Of a stretch of 17,961 bases of DNA, positions 7,377 to 12,387 are shown piece by piece. How positions within the stretch are numbered: position 1 is the stretch's first letter; the number at the start of each line of letters is the position of its first letter. Under the pieces are notes generated by a model. It was not told the origin of the DNA and did no database searches. It saw only the letters and a list, made by a program, of their open reading frames with translations. The position numbers and the translations under genes were made by a program. The stretch comes from CAIJZX01 sp043766165 (GTDB lineage: Bacteria > Patescibacteriota > Patescibacteriia > SBBC01 > CAIJZX01): NCBI GenBank assembly GCA_043766165.1, contig JAYUIJ010000090.1:1-17961 (forward strand), read 5' to 3'.

Positions 7377-7405
7377 GCTGTGGCAAGTTTTTCATCAGCC
7401 ACAGC
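7377..7405 (-). terminator. hairpin after the CopD/DUF2269-like gene
   Basis: A perfect 8-bp stem, GCTGTGGC (7377-7384) with GCCACAGC (7398-7405), and a 13-nt loop. On the minus strand it follows the stop of the membrane-protein gene by 11 nt and is followed by ATTTTG, a weak U-tract. Confidence 0.5.
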
Positions 7406-7416
7406 GATTGACGTTT

Positions 7417-7848
7417 TTATGCCGCGTTCTCGGCAATCACCACACCCAGTATTGCCATTGCTAACACAATCAGTAATGCCGCCCAAGCCAGCGTTTTGGC
7501 TGATGAAACATCAACCGTTTCCCCGTTGGCACTCATCGCAATTTTCTTCATCTTCATTTTCATCGCGCCGCCGGAAACGATACCGCTGAGAATGAATAAT
7601 CCCATCTTTATCCAAAACAGTTTGTTGTTCTTGAAATTTTCTGGCTCGCTGAAGTAGAGATAGAGGCCAGTGAGCAATTGAATTCCCACTACCACGCTTG
7701 CAAACCGATCGATGAATTTCGCTAGACCGAGATTAGCTTTGAGAAAGGGCTTTCGTAATAACAGAATTAACGAAAATAAAACAGCCCCAATAATAAACGC
7801 CGCGCCGATAACGTGGAGGATGAGGATGGTGGTGTGGAGGGTGGACAT
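7417..7848 (-). CDS. four-helix membrane protein, CopD/DUF2269-like
   Basis: A 143-aa protein with four membrane helices, at about residues 7-29, 47-67, 77-97 and 118-140. The start MSTLHTTILILHVIGAAFIIGAVLF, with a histidine near the start of helix 1 followed by a G/A-rich face, resembles CopD-like and DUF2269-type small membrane proteins, some of which bind haem or metals. I cannot assign a reaction. There is no SD; an extended -10 (TGCTAGAAT, 7858-7866) ends 9 nt before the ATG, so the mRNA is nearly leaderless. A shortened copy of its first 31 codons lies about 800 bp upstream at 8557-8652. Confidence 0.65.
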   Translation of the reverse strand: MSTLHTTILILHVIGAAFIIGAVLFSLILLLRKPFLKANLGLAKFIDRFASVVVGIQLLTGLYLYFSEPENFKNNKLFWIKMGLFILSGIVSGGAMKMKMKKIAMSANGETVDVSSAKTLAWAALLIVLAMAILGVVIAENAA

Positions 7849-7857
7849 ATGTTTATC

Positions 7858-7866
7858 ATTCTAGCA
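7858..7866 (-). promoter_or_regulatory. extended -10 promoter
   Basis: TGCTAGAAT on the minus strand, 9 nt before the ATG at 7848. The -35 is weak, as is usual with an extended -10. Confidence 0.5.
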
Positions 7867-7896
7867 AAAAAATTCCTACGTACCTATTTTTAGTTA

Positions 7897-8493
7897 CTAC
7901 TTCTTACCTGAAACGAGGTTACGAAATTTCGTGGTCAGGCGTTGAAAAATTCCTAGCGGCCGAATGTACAGTGGATTGGCCCAAAGAAGGTATATATTGG
8001 CGACGATATTTCCGATTGCTAAAGTCCAACTTATAACCCATTGCACTCCAATGAACATACCAATGACAGCTACGACCCCAACCAAGGTGGCGTAACTATC
8101 AACTCGTATTTTTCTTTCGATCGTGGTATCTGTACCGAGCGTTTTTCGTAAGGCCAGGTATTTTACGGTGGCGATAGCAAATAATATCGTTAGAATGATT
8201 GTGTACCGTAATGGATCATTAAAACTTGTTTCAAGAAGCAGGTATAAAAAAATAAGAATGCTATTGATCAGCCACTGACTTCGACTGCGGGCTGGTTCAA
8301 ATGGATGAAAGTAACGAATTGAAAAAAATGTGTTGATGGTTAGAATACAAAAGAAAACCACGAGTGGCGCCGAGACAGACCAGTCGCGGATACCAGCATG
8401 AATAGACCAAATCGCCGTACCGCCTAAAATAGTAACTGCGAGGCTGGCTACTTGCACCGCCTGATGCTGGGCTAGCTTTTTTTGGTTCGACAT
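7897..8493 (-). CDS. hypothetical multi-span membrane protein, 198 aa
   Basis: Not recognised. About six hydrophobic segments can be seen (near 12-32, 38-58, 72-90, 95-112, 132-152 and 153-172), with a basic C-terminus (RLTTKFRNLVSGKK) likely in the cytoplasm. There is no signal peptide cleavage site or known motif. It has no clear SD; AGGAT lies too far upstream. It lies between the CopD/DUF2269-like gene and the fragment of that gene's paralogue, on the same strand, so the three may derive from one small membrane-protein cluster. Confidence 0.65.
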   Translation of the reverse strand: MSNQKKLAQHQAVQVASLAVTILGGTAIWSIHAGIRDWSVSAPLVVFFCILTINTFFSIRYFHPFEPARSRSQWLINSILIFLYLLLETSFNDPLRYTIILTILFAIATVKYLALRKTLGTDTTIERKIRVDSYATLVGVVAVIGMFIGVQWVISWTLAIGNIVANIYLLWANPLYIRPLGIFQRLTTKFRNLVSGKK

Positions 8494-8540
8494 ATTTTTT
8501 TCATATCAATCATCCTAATAAACGGATCGGTGAATATTAC

Positions 8541-8579
8541 TAATCCTAAATGCGCTTTAAAAATTGGTTTTTAGGATTA
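8541..8579. repeat. perfect 10-bp inverted repeat
   Basis: TAATCCTAAA (8541-8550) and TTTAGGATTA (8570-8579) flank 19 nt that include the stop codon of the gene fragment. There is no T-run on either side. It might be an operator, a weak RNA hairpin or a deletion scar. Confidence 0.4.
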
Positions 8580-8652
8580 ACGGTAGTAATGAAAACAAAA
8601 CCCCGCCAAACATAATTGACGCGTCGAGGGTAGGGTTATGGAGGGTGGACAT
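8557..8652 (-). pseudogene. 31-codon start fragment of a CopD/DUF2269-like paralogue
   Basis: The minus-strand frame from ATG 8652 begins MSTLHNPTL and continues IMFGGVLFSLLPLILK. The intact gene at 7848 begins MSTLHTTIL and has AFIIGAVLFSLILLLRK. A 15-nt (five-codon) gap aligns the two, and the first 14 nt are identical. The missing codons include the conserved His12, and a TAA ends the frame after 31 codons. The extended -10 before it (TGGTATACT) is still good, so it may be transcribed. I read it as a decayed paralogue. Confidence 0.65.
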
Positions 8653-8663
8653 AATGAATAAGT

Positions 8664-8672
8664 AGTATACCA
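8664..8672 (-). promoter_or_regulatory. extended -10 before the gene fragment
   Basis: TGGTATACT on the minus strand, 11 nt before the ATG of the 31-codon fragment. It could also transcribe the 198-aa gene downstream. Confidence 0.45.
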
Positions 8673-8705
8673 AATAGTAATTATGGGTGCCAAAGAAATG
8701 GCTAC

Positions 8706-8734
8706 AAGACAGGTACTTGAGTGCATGGTAAACT
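8706..8734 (+). promoter_or_regulatory. promoter of the TrmB-like gene, leaderless arrangement
   Basis: AAGACA (8706-8711), a 17-nt spacer and TAAACT (8729-8734) preceded by TGG. The ATG follows 6 nt later, so the RNA should start at the ATG. Confidence 0.6.
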
Positions 8735-8740
8735 ACAGAC

Positions 8741-9487
8741 ATGAAAGATATAAGCCTAATATTGAAAACACTAAGTCTAGCCGATAGTGAAATCGCAACG
8801 TATTTGGCTGCACTTGAACATGGGCCAAGTACGGTTATTGATTTAGCAAAAATTACTCACCTCTCACGGCAAGCAACCTACTTAGCGATTCAGGATCTAA
8901 CTAAACGCAGCCTGATGAGCAGCGTGGTACTGGGAAAAAAGAAATTGTTTAATGCAGAACATCCCAGTAAGTTACTGGCCTACGCTCGTCGTCGCGAAGC
9001 GGAAATGCGGGATCATCTAGAGGACTTAGAACGCTCTATTCCCGAACTCGAATTGCAAATGGGCGGCGAACGACCAGTCGTAAAAGTGTATGAAGGCAAA
9101 GAAGGTATTCGAGCGATTATTGAAGAGTTAAAAAAAGCTGGCCATGGACCCTACAAAGAATTAGCTGATTTAGAAGCGTTATATAAAGTTTTAACCCCCG
9201 CGGAATTACTACCCCTCCGAACAACATTAAAACAACTTGGCGCTAAAGGACGTGGGCTCTACACTGGTTTACCAAGCCAAAAAGTATTTGATGTCGATCG
9301 CCATATGTTGCCCGATGAATATCGTGGATTCAAAACAAACCTGACTATCTATGCTGATCGAATTGCCATGGTGACCTTTGAAGGTAAGATGACCTCCGTC
9401 ATCATCGAAAGTAAAACATTGGCTAGGACGTTAGGCATCTTATACGATTTGGCTTTCGAAACGGCAAAAAAGTTTCCGACGAAATAA
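8741..9487 (+). CDS. TrmB-family transcriptional regulator
   Basis: A 248-aa DNA-binding protein. Residues 5-70 form a winged helix-turn-helix of the TrmB type (LADSEIATYLAALEHGPSTV, then LARQ-like THLSRQATYLAIQDL). A charged coiled-coil linker follows at about 80-108 (RRREAEMRDHLEDLERSIPEL), and the C-terminal half is a possible effector or dimer domain (RPVVKVYEGKEGIRAIIEE). TrmB proteins are best known for sugar-responsive control in archaea, and similar proteins are common in candidate-phyla bacteria; the ligand here is unknown. The ATG is 6 nt after the -10 with no SD, so the mRNA is probably leaderless. It diverges from the small membrane-protein genes, which may be its targets. Confidence 0.82.
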   Translation: MKDISLILKTLSLADSEIATYLAALEHGPSTVIDLAKITHLSRQATYLAIQDLTKRSLMSSVVLGKKKLFNAEHPSKLLAYARRREAEMRDHLEDLERSIPELELQMGGERPVVKVYEGKEGIRAIIEELKKAGHGPYKELADLEALYKVLTPAELLPLRTTLKQLGAKGRGLYTGLPSQKVFDVDRHMLPDEYRGFKTNLTIYADRIAMVTFEGKMTSVIIESKTLARTLGILYDLAFETAKKFPTK

Positions 9488-9499
9488 TTTTTAACCATG

Positions 9500-9533
9500 A
9501 AAAAACGGGACAGCGCATTGGCACTGTCCCGTT
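9500..9533 (-). terminator. intrinsic terminator for leftward RNA
   Basis: A 10-bp stem, AACGGGACAG (9504-9513) with CTGTCCCGTT (9524-9533). On the minus strand it is followed by six T. It ends RNA arriving from the right; the TrmB-like gene converges from the left and may use the same hairpin poorly. Confidence 0.8.
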
Positions 9534-9537
9534 CCCC

Positions 9538-9552
9538 TTAACCACCGCCCAT
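9538..9552 (-). CDS. four-codon ORF Met-Gly-Gly-Gly
   Basis: On the minus strand AAGGAG (9559-9564), a 6-nt spacer, then ATG GGC GGT GGT TAA. It directly precedes the terminator stem. The SD and spacing are ideal, but whether a peptide is made is unknown. Confidence 0.4.
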   Translation of the reverse strand: MGGG

Positions 9553-9840
9553 CGCGGTCTCCTTTCCCTAAGGTGGAGTGATCCCGATGTTTCGGTGTTG
9601 CTGCCGAATGCGCTGAACGGAGTGGTCGCTCCTCGATGTTGGTTTTCCACAAACGAAGAGTACACCTATATCATCCAGCGCTTGCGTACGACTGATTGTT
9701 CGACATGCATCGATACTACCTCGTCACCGATGGCGTTGGTTTGGGGAATAAATGAACAAGTGTCAGAGATGTAGCGAGATCTTTAAACCTACTTCGGAGC
9801 TACTTGGTATTTCCGGCAGATTCCAGCTACTCAACTGCAG

Positions 9841-9855
9841 TTAGCCGCTACCCAT
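9841..9855 (-). CDS. four-codon ORF Met-Gly-Ser-Gly
   Basis: On the minus strand AAGGAGG (9861-9867), a 5-nt A-rich spacer, then ATG GGT AGC GGC TAA. It lies about 40 nt from the predicted RNA start. It has the same Met-Gly-x-Gly-stop pattern as the ORF at 9538-9552. Confidence 0.4.
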   Translation of the reverse strand: MGSG

Positions 9856-9900
9856 TTTTTCCTCCTTATGGTTGAGGTTTTTGGTACGCCAATGAACACC

Positions 9901-9929
9901 AGGTTAGCAAATAAAATGTATTTTGTCAA
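9901..9929 (-). promoter_or_regulatory. strong leftward promoter
   Basis: On the minus strand TTGACA (9924-9929), a 17-nt spacer ending in TGC (extended -10) and TAACCT (9901-9906). The palindrome AGTGCACT (9931-9938) touches the -35 and could be an operator. The RNA start is expected near 9894. Confidence 0.65.
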
Positions 9930-10087
9930 TAGTGCACTTTACAATGCTTGATTAAGCCAGTTTAATGCTGTGGGTAATATGTTGATAAAATACTTATATT
10001 TACTAGCTTTATAATACACTTTTTTACATGAAATGCTTATTTTATGTATATTCTTAGCCAAATATTTTGTAACTGTAAAGTAGTCCC
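9930..10087. other. AT-rich spacer between divergent promoters
   Basis: About 160 nt of very AT-rich DNA with many T and A runs and no ORF. It separates the leftward promoter (9901-9929) from the rightward promoter (10088-10116) and may supply UP elements or regulator sites to both. No repeat suggesting an origin was seen. Confidence 0.5.
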
Positions 10088-10116
10088 TTGACATTATTTT
10101 ACTTCTGCGCTAGTGT
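10088..10116 (+). promoter_or_regulatory. promoter of the small-gene/structured-RNA unit
   Basis: TTGACA (10088-10093), a 17-nt spacer and TAGTGT (10111-10116). The predicted RNA start is near 10123. It is the only good plus-strand promoter I see before the terminator at 13663-13702. Confidence 0.6.
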
Positions 10117-10177
10117 CTCTTTACGATCTTTCTAAACCTGTCCACTAGCCACTAGACACTCTTACAAGGAGGTAACG

Positions 10178-10348
10178 TTGCCGAACCCCCGCACGTCGCG
10201 CAAGCTTCAGGCCACTGCAAATCGCCTGCTGCGCCAGGCTGGCTGTAACGCCAACGGCCAGCCGAACGCGGCTCAGAACCGCGCTCAGCAGGAGTTCGAG
10301 CGGCGCATGGTGTGCACCCCAACGGGTGGTCAACCGGCAAAACGGTAG
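10178..10348 (+). CDS. small basic protein, 56 aa, TTG start
   Basis: AAGGAGGT (10167-10174) stands 3 nt before a TTG at 10178, opening a 56-codon frame that ends in TAG (10346-10348). The protein starts MPNPRTSRKLQATANRLLRQ and is rich in Arg, Gln, Asn and Ala, with two Cys and no hydrophobic segment. It is unrecognised; the basic helical N-terminal part could bind RNA, which is only a guess. The near-perfect SD makes it convincing despite its length and TTG start. It is the first gene of the unit, about 55 nt after the predicted RNA start, and is followed by RNA module A. Confidence 0.6.
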   Translation: MPNPRTSRKLQATANRLLRQAGCNANGQPNAAQNRAQQEFERRMVCTPTGGQPAKR

Positions 10349-10375
10349 ACCCTCCCATTGGGCGTCTTCAAAGCA

Positions 10376-10596
10376 GATGGCGCGCAGCCATCGGAAGCCA
10401 AAATGGCAGGCAATGTCCTGTCTGAGGCCCGGGGTGTCGCCCCGATCTCCCACATGCGGAGGTAGTCTTCATCGGAGGCGCCTCTGATGAAAATAACAGC
10501 GACTGGGAGTTGTGGAATGGGGGATAAACCCAAACCGCAAATCCACCGGGAAGCCATTCGAACGCGTCGAATGGACCTGAATGACCCCGGACTGCG
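10376..10596 (+). ncRNA. structured RNA module A
   Basis: First of three related modules. In order: stem GATGG (10376-10380)/CCATC (10388-10392) with GCAG before the 3' strand and GG after it; GGGGTGTCGCCCC (10431-10443); a hairpin at 10468-10491 (one G.U pair); AACAGCGAC (10495-10503); stem GTGGA/TCCAC; ACCGGG; a perfect 8-bp hairpin, CCATTCGA (10554-10561) with 10567-10574; and a final GGACTGC (10589-10595). Modules B and C have the same order with different stem sequences. No ORF fits. Confidence 0.7.
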
Positions 10597-10611
10597 CTCT
10601 GTACTTTACTT

Positions 10612-10686
10612 GGCACGAATAATGGATTATTCGTGCCTCTTCCCAAGATGACCAAGCAATCATATCTACTGGCCATCTTAGGAAGA
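10612..10686 (+). ncRNA. twin-hairpin element T1
   Basis: Hairpin 1: GGCACGAATAA (10612-10622) with 10627-10637, 11 bp. Hairpin 2 follows with no gap: TCTTCC (10638-10643)/GGAAGA (10681-10686), a C.A mismatch, AAGATG/CATCTT, an A.C mismatch, CCA/TGG and a 15-nt loop. It lies 31 nt before the 72-aa gene. Copies T2, T3 and T4 follow downstream. Confidence 0.75.
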
Positions 10687-10717
10687 TAAAAGCGATCTTT
10701 ACCATCAAGGAGAAATC

Positions 10718-10936
10718 ATGCAAAAGGTCATCATCGAACGCTCGATGAACATGACGCCAGAAGCGCAGCTGGAGGAGACTCTAGCACCACTATTGGCTGA
10801 AGGCTTCCGAGTTGTCGCGGCCACTACTGCCTTAGCGCTCCAGGGCGAAATGGACACCCATCCGCCTATGGGCTTGTTCTATGGAGTTGCTAAGCATGTG
10901 TACTTCGTGACCACCGTCATTCTCGAGAGAGAATAA
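10718..10936 (+). CDS. hypothetical protein, 72 aa, paralogue of the 77-aa protein
   Basis: Not recognised. The ATG has a good SD (AAGGAG, 10707-10712, 5 nt spacing). The protein reads as two beta strands around a helix (MQKVIIERSM, a helix over ETLAPLLAEGF, RVVAATTALA), then a well-kept FYGVAKHVY block and a final strand FVTTVILERE. It is clearly paralogous to the 77-aa protein at 11766. Both genes are preceded by an RNA module and a twin-hairpin element. No membrane helix or catalytic motif is seen; it looks like a small alpha/beta domain, perhaps a binding protein. Confidence 0.75.
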   Translation: MQKVIIERSMNMTPEAQLEETLAPLLAEGFRVVAATTALALQGEMDTHPPMGLFYGVAKHVYFVTTVILERE

Positions 10937-10953
10937 ATCTTGTCGTGCCAGCA

Positions 10954-11163
10954 GGTGGGTGCAGCCACCGGTAAATGCCCGGGTGTCGCCCTGAGCACAA
11001 AGAACGTATATGTGGCAACATGTACGTTAATAGCGACGGAATATCGGAAATCCAGGGAGCCTTGCCAGGCGGTTGCTGGTAGCAGTCAAACCGATATTCA
11101 CCCGGCGGGAGCTTACGTACGATGTACAGGCAGAGATGCCGCGTAAGCAACTAAAGGGACTGC
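10954..11163 (+). ncRNA. structured RNA module B
   Basis: Same order as module A. GGTGG (10954-10958)/CCACC (10965-10969) with GCAG before and GG after; GGGTGTCGCCC (10981-10991); hairpin AACGTA (11003-11008)/TACGTT (11023-11028) with inner ATGT/ACAT; AATAGCGACGG (11029-11039); perfect 9-bp stem GAATATCGG (11039-11047)/CCGATATTC (11091-11099); ACCCGG; hairpin GCTTACG (11111-11117)/CGTAAGC (11142-11148); and GGACTGC (11157-11163). A 68-codon frame across it starts with TTG, has no SD and is ignored. Confidence 0.7.
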
Positions 11164-11443
11164 ACATTTAACTTTCAACCTAAGATCTGGAGAAGGAAAG
11201 GAAAGCCGGTTAAAGTTTCCCCTGGAATCACTGATTCCGGGACGTGCCAACTAGCAAGGAAAGCTTTGGCAGAGAAAAGGCTTTCAAATAATCTCCAAAC
11301 GAGCCCGAGGAGTCTCGTACAATAACTCCTCACCTTTCTCGAGTTCATCAGGAAGTCCCTGATGAGTTCAAGCTTGGTCTTTATATTGAATACCTCATCC
11401 ACCTGCTCTTGCTCCATGTTGAGAACAACGTGAAGCGTGAGCA
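11164..11443 (+). ncRNA. structured non-coding linker between modules B and C
   Basis: About 280 nt without an SD-preceded gene on either strand. It carries successive hairpins: GGAATC/GATTCC near 11225, GCCAA/TTGGC (about 11247-11272), TCATCAGG/CCTGATGA near 11350, and ATCCACCTGCTC (from about 11397) that can pair fully with GAGCAGGTGGAT at the start of module C. A 121-codon minus-strand frame (11175-11540) starts with TTG without SD and overlaps module C; I take it as a shadow. Confidence 0.5.
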
Positions 11444-11637
11444 GGTGGATCGCAGCCACCGGATTGTAACTGTGAGCAAGGGTGTCGCCCTTCTCATTCG
11501 AACATAAGCGGTCCACCGAGTGGTACCGCTCGGTGGACAATAGCGACGGGTTGGTAATTGAGGCGCTAGGTCGTCATCAATTCACTAACCACCGGAACAC
11601 TGCTGGTCGCGACCAGTAGCTGAATCTTCTGGACTGC
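11444..11637 (+). ncRNA. structured RNA module C
   Basis: Same order again. GGTGG (11444-11448)/CCACC (11456-11460) with GCAG before and GG after; GGGTGTCGCCC (11480-11490); hairpin GTCCACCGAG (11511-11520)/CTCGGTGGAC (11529-11538); AATAGCGACGG (11539-11549); a 13-bp stem (11549-11561 with 11577-11590, one bulged base); ACCGG; the palindromic hairpin CTGGTCGCGACCAG (11603-11616); CTGAAT; and GGACTGC (11631-11637). Confidence 0.7.
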
Positions 11638-11650
11638 GTGTAGTTTTTTC

Positions 11651-11725
11651 AGCATGTTGTGACTATACAACATGCTTCTTCCCAAGGTGACCAAGAAATC
11701 ATTATCGCTGGCCATCTTAGGAAGA
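11651..11725 (+). ncRNA. twin-hairpin element T2
   Basis: Hairpin 1: AGCATGTTGT (11651-11660)/ACAACATGCT (11667-11676), unlike T1 in sequence but in the same place. Hairpin 2: TCTTCC (11677-11682)/GGAAGA (11720-11725), C.A mismatch, AAGGTG/CATCTT (one G.U pair where T1 has A-U), A.C mismatch, CCA/TGG. It lies 40 nt before the 77-aa gene. Confidence 0.75.
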
Positions 11726-11765
11726 CAAATATGATTCTTACAACAAACTGCTGAATGGAGGCATC

Positions 11766-11999
11766 ATGCAGAAGATTGTAATCGAATACTCGATGAACCA
11801 GACGCCGGAAGACCAGTTGGCAAAAAGACTGACACCCCTTCTGGCTAAGGGATATCAGATCATCTCTGCCACAACCTCGCTCGTCACACACGGAACACAT
11901 GATTACGAGGCGCCGGGGGTCCTATTCTACGGCGTTGCGAAGCATGTCTATTATGTGACTACTGTTGTACTACGCAAACCTTCGGAGGAATCGAGATGA
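11766..11999 (+). CDS. hypothetical protein, 77 aa, paralogue of the 72-aa protein
   Basis: Not recognised. It shares with the 72-aa protein the start MQK(V/I)(I/V)IE, S-M-N-x-T-P-E, a central LLA(E/K)G and the block FYGVAKHVY(F/Y)VTTV. The ATG follows TGGAGG (about 11755-11760) at 5 nt. The stop overlaps the next start (ATGA at 11996-11999), so the 77- and 78-aa proteins are translationally coupled. A short polar tail, RKPSEESR, distinguishes it from the paralogue. The conserved FYGVAKHVY segment is the likely functional surface. Confidence 0.78.
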   Translation: MQKIVIEYSMNQTPEDQLAKRLTPLLAKGYQIISATTSLVTHGTHDYEAPGVLFYGVAKHVYYVTTVVLRKPSEESR

Positions 12000-12232
12000 A
12001 AGTGTTCATCCTCATCAAAGAGGAAAAAATCAATGGTTGGATCTATGTCCTGGGCGTCTATGCGGATCACAACAAGGTTAATCAAGTTGTCGAGGAAATT
12101 AAACAAAAACTCGACAGACTGAATCCACCTTGGGGCCAGCCTCAGCCGGATTTGTCTGCGGATGATGAAGAATTCTTGAGTGACTTTGAGCGCTGGGAAC
12201 TCAGAGTCTTTGAGGAGGAAGTCATAGTCTAA
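11996..12232 (+). CDS. small acidic protein, 78 aa
   Basis: Not firmly recognised. It starts MKVFILIKEEKINGWIYVLGVYADHNKV and then has a helix (QVVEEIKQKLDRL) and an acidic C-terminal part (DDEEFLSDFERWELRVFEEEV). The pattern strand, turn, LGVY strand, helix, final WELRVFEEE strand resembles small DUF-type proteins of phages and bacteria that are usually uncharacterised; I give no family name. GGAGG stands 7 nt before the ATG, which overlaps the stop of the 77-aa gene. The 72-aa paralogue has no such partner. Confidence 0.72.
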   Translation: MKVFILIKEEKINGWIYVLGVYADHNKVNQVVEEIKQKLDRLNPPWGQPQPDLSADDEEFLSDFERWELRVFEEEVIV

Positions 12233-12274
12233 ACGCCATTCCACGCTACGTCACGGCAAGACCCCCAACTCTTT

Positions 12275-12343
12275 AGCACAAGTTCCCAAAGACTTGTGCT
12301 CCTACCCGAGTCTCGATTCTATTGCTTTCGGGATTTAGGTGGG
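12275..12343 (+). ncRNA. twin-hairpin element T3
   Basis: Hairpin 1: AGCACAAGT (12275-12283)/ACTTGTGCT (12292-12300). Hairpin 2: CCTACC (12301-12306)/GGTGGG (12338-12343) with one G.U pair, C.A mismatch (12307/12337), then GAGTCTCGA paired with 12327-12335 through three G.U pairs. The sequence differs from T1 and T2, but the layout and the C.A mismatch are the same. It lies 44 nt before the 85-aa gene. Confidence 0.6.
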
Positions 12344-12387
12344 AAAAACTTTCCCTAGTTCATTACACAATTTTCCGGAGGTCATTC

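Larger units (their letters stand above)
9500..9894 (-). ncRNA. unrecognised ~395-nt leftward RNA with two four-codon ORFs
   Basis: A strong minus-strand promoter (9901-9929) and a strong terminator (9500-9533) bound this region, and no normal-length gene fits between them. I find two SD-preceded ORFs of four codons each, one near each end (9841-9855 and 9538-9552). The middle contains several small hairpins. It lacks the hallmarks of tmRNA, RNase P RNA and SRP RNA. An 80-aa minus-strand ORF overlapping here has no SD and runs through the terminator. This may be a regulatory RNA, a ribosome-binding decoy or a leader. Confidence 0.55.

Noticed and set aside
9423..9665. 80-codon minus-strand ORF
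   Set aside because: It runs through the intrinsic terminator, lacks an SD and overlaps the 3' end of the TrmB-like gene.
9752..9844. Plus-strand 30-codon ORF with a CQRC motif, and a nearby short frame reading MHRYYLVTDG
   Set aside because: No real SD; both lie antisense to the better supported leftward RNA. The likeness of YYLVTD to YHYLVTD in the 12783 frame is too short to count.
9500..9894. tmRNA, RNase P RNA or SRP RNA
   Set aside because: None of their conserved core words is present on either strand.
10468..10500. Hammerhead ribozyme suggested by CTGATGAAAA in module A
   Set aside because: The GAAA core and the three-stem arrangement with a cleavage site are missing, and modules B and C lack the motif.
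10145..10723. Several minus-strand ORFs of 68-102 codons
   Set aside because: They are shadows opposite the 56-aa gene, module A and T1, with no SD.
10940..11146. 68-codon plus-strand ORF over module B
   Set aside because: TTG start without SD; the conserved features are RNA stems, and modules A and C do not keep this frame.
11175..11540. 121-codon minus-strand ORF across the linker and module C
   Set aside because: It starts with TTG, has no SD, and lies opposite conserved RNA-structure motifs; some stretches look protein-like, but nothing else supports it.
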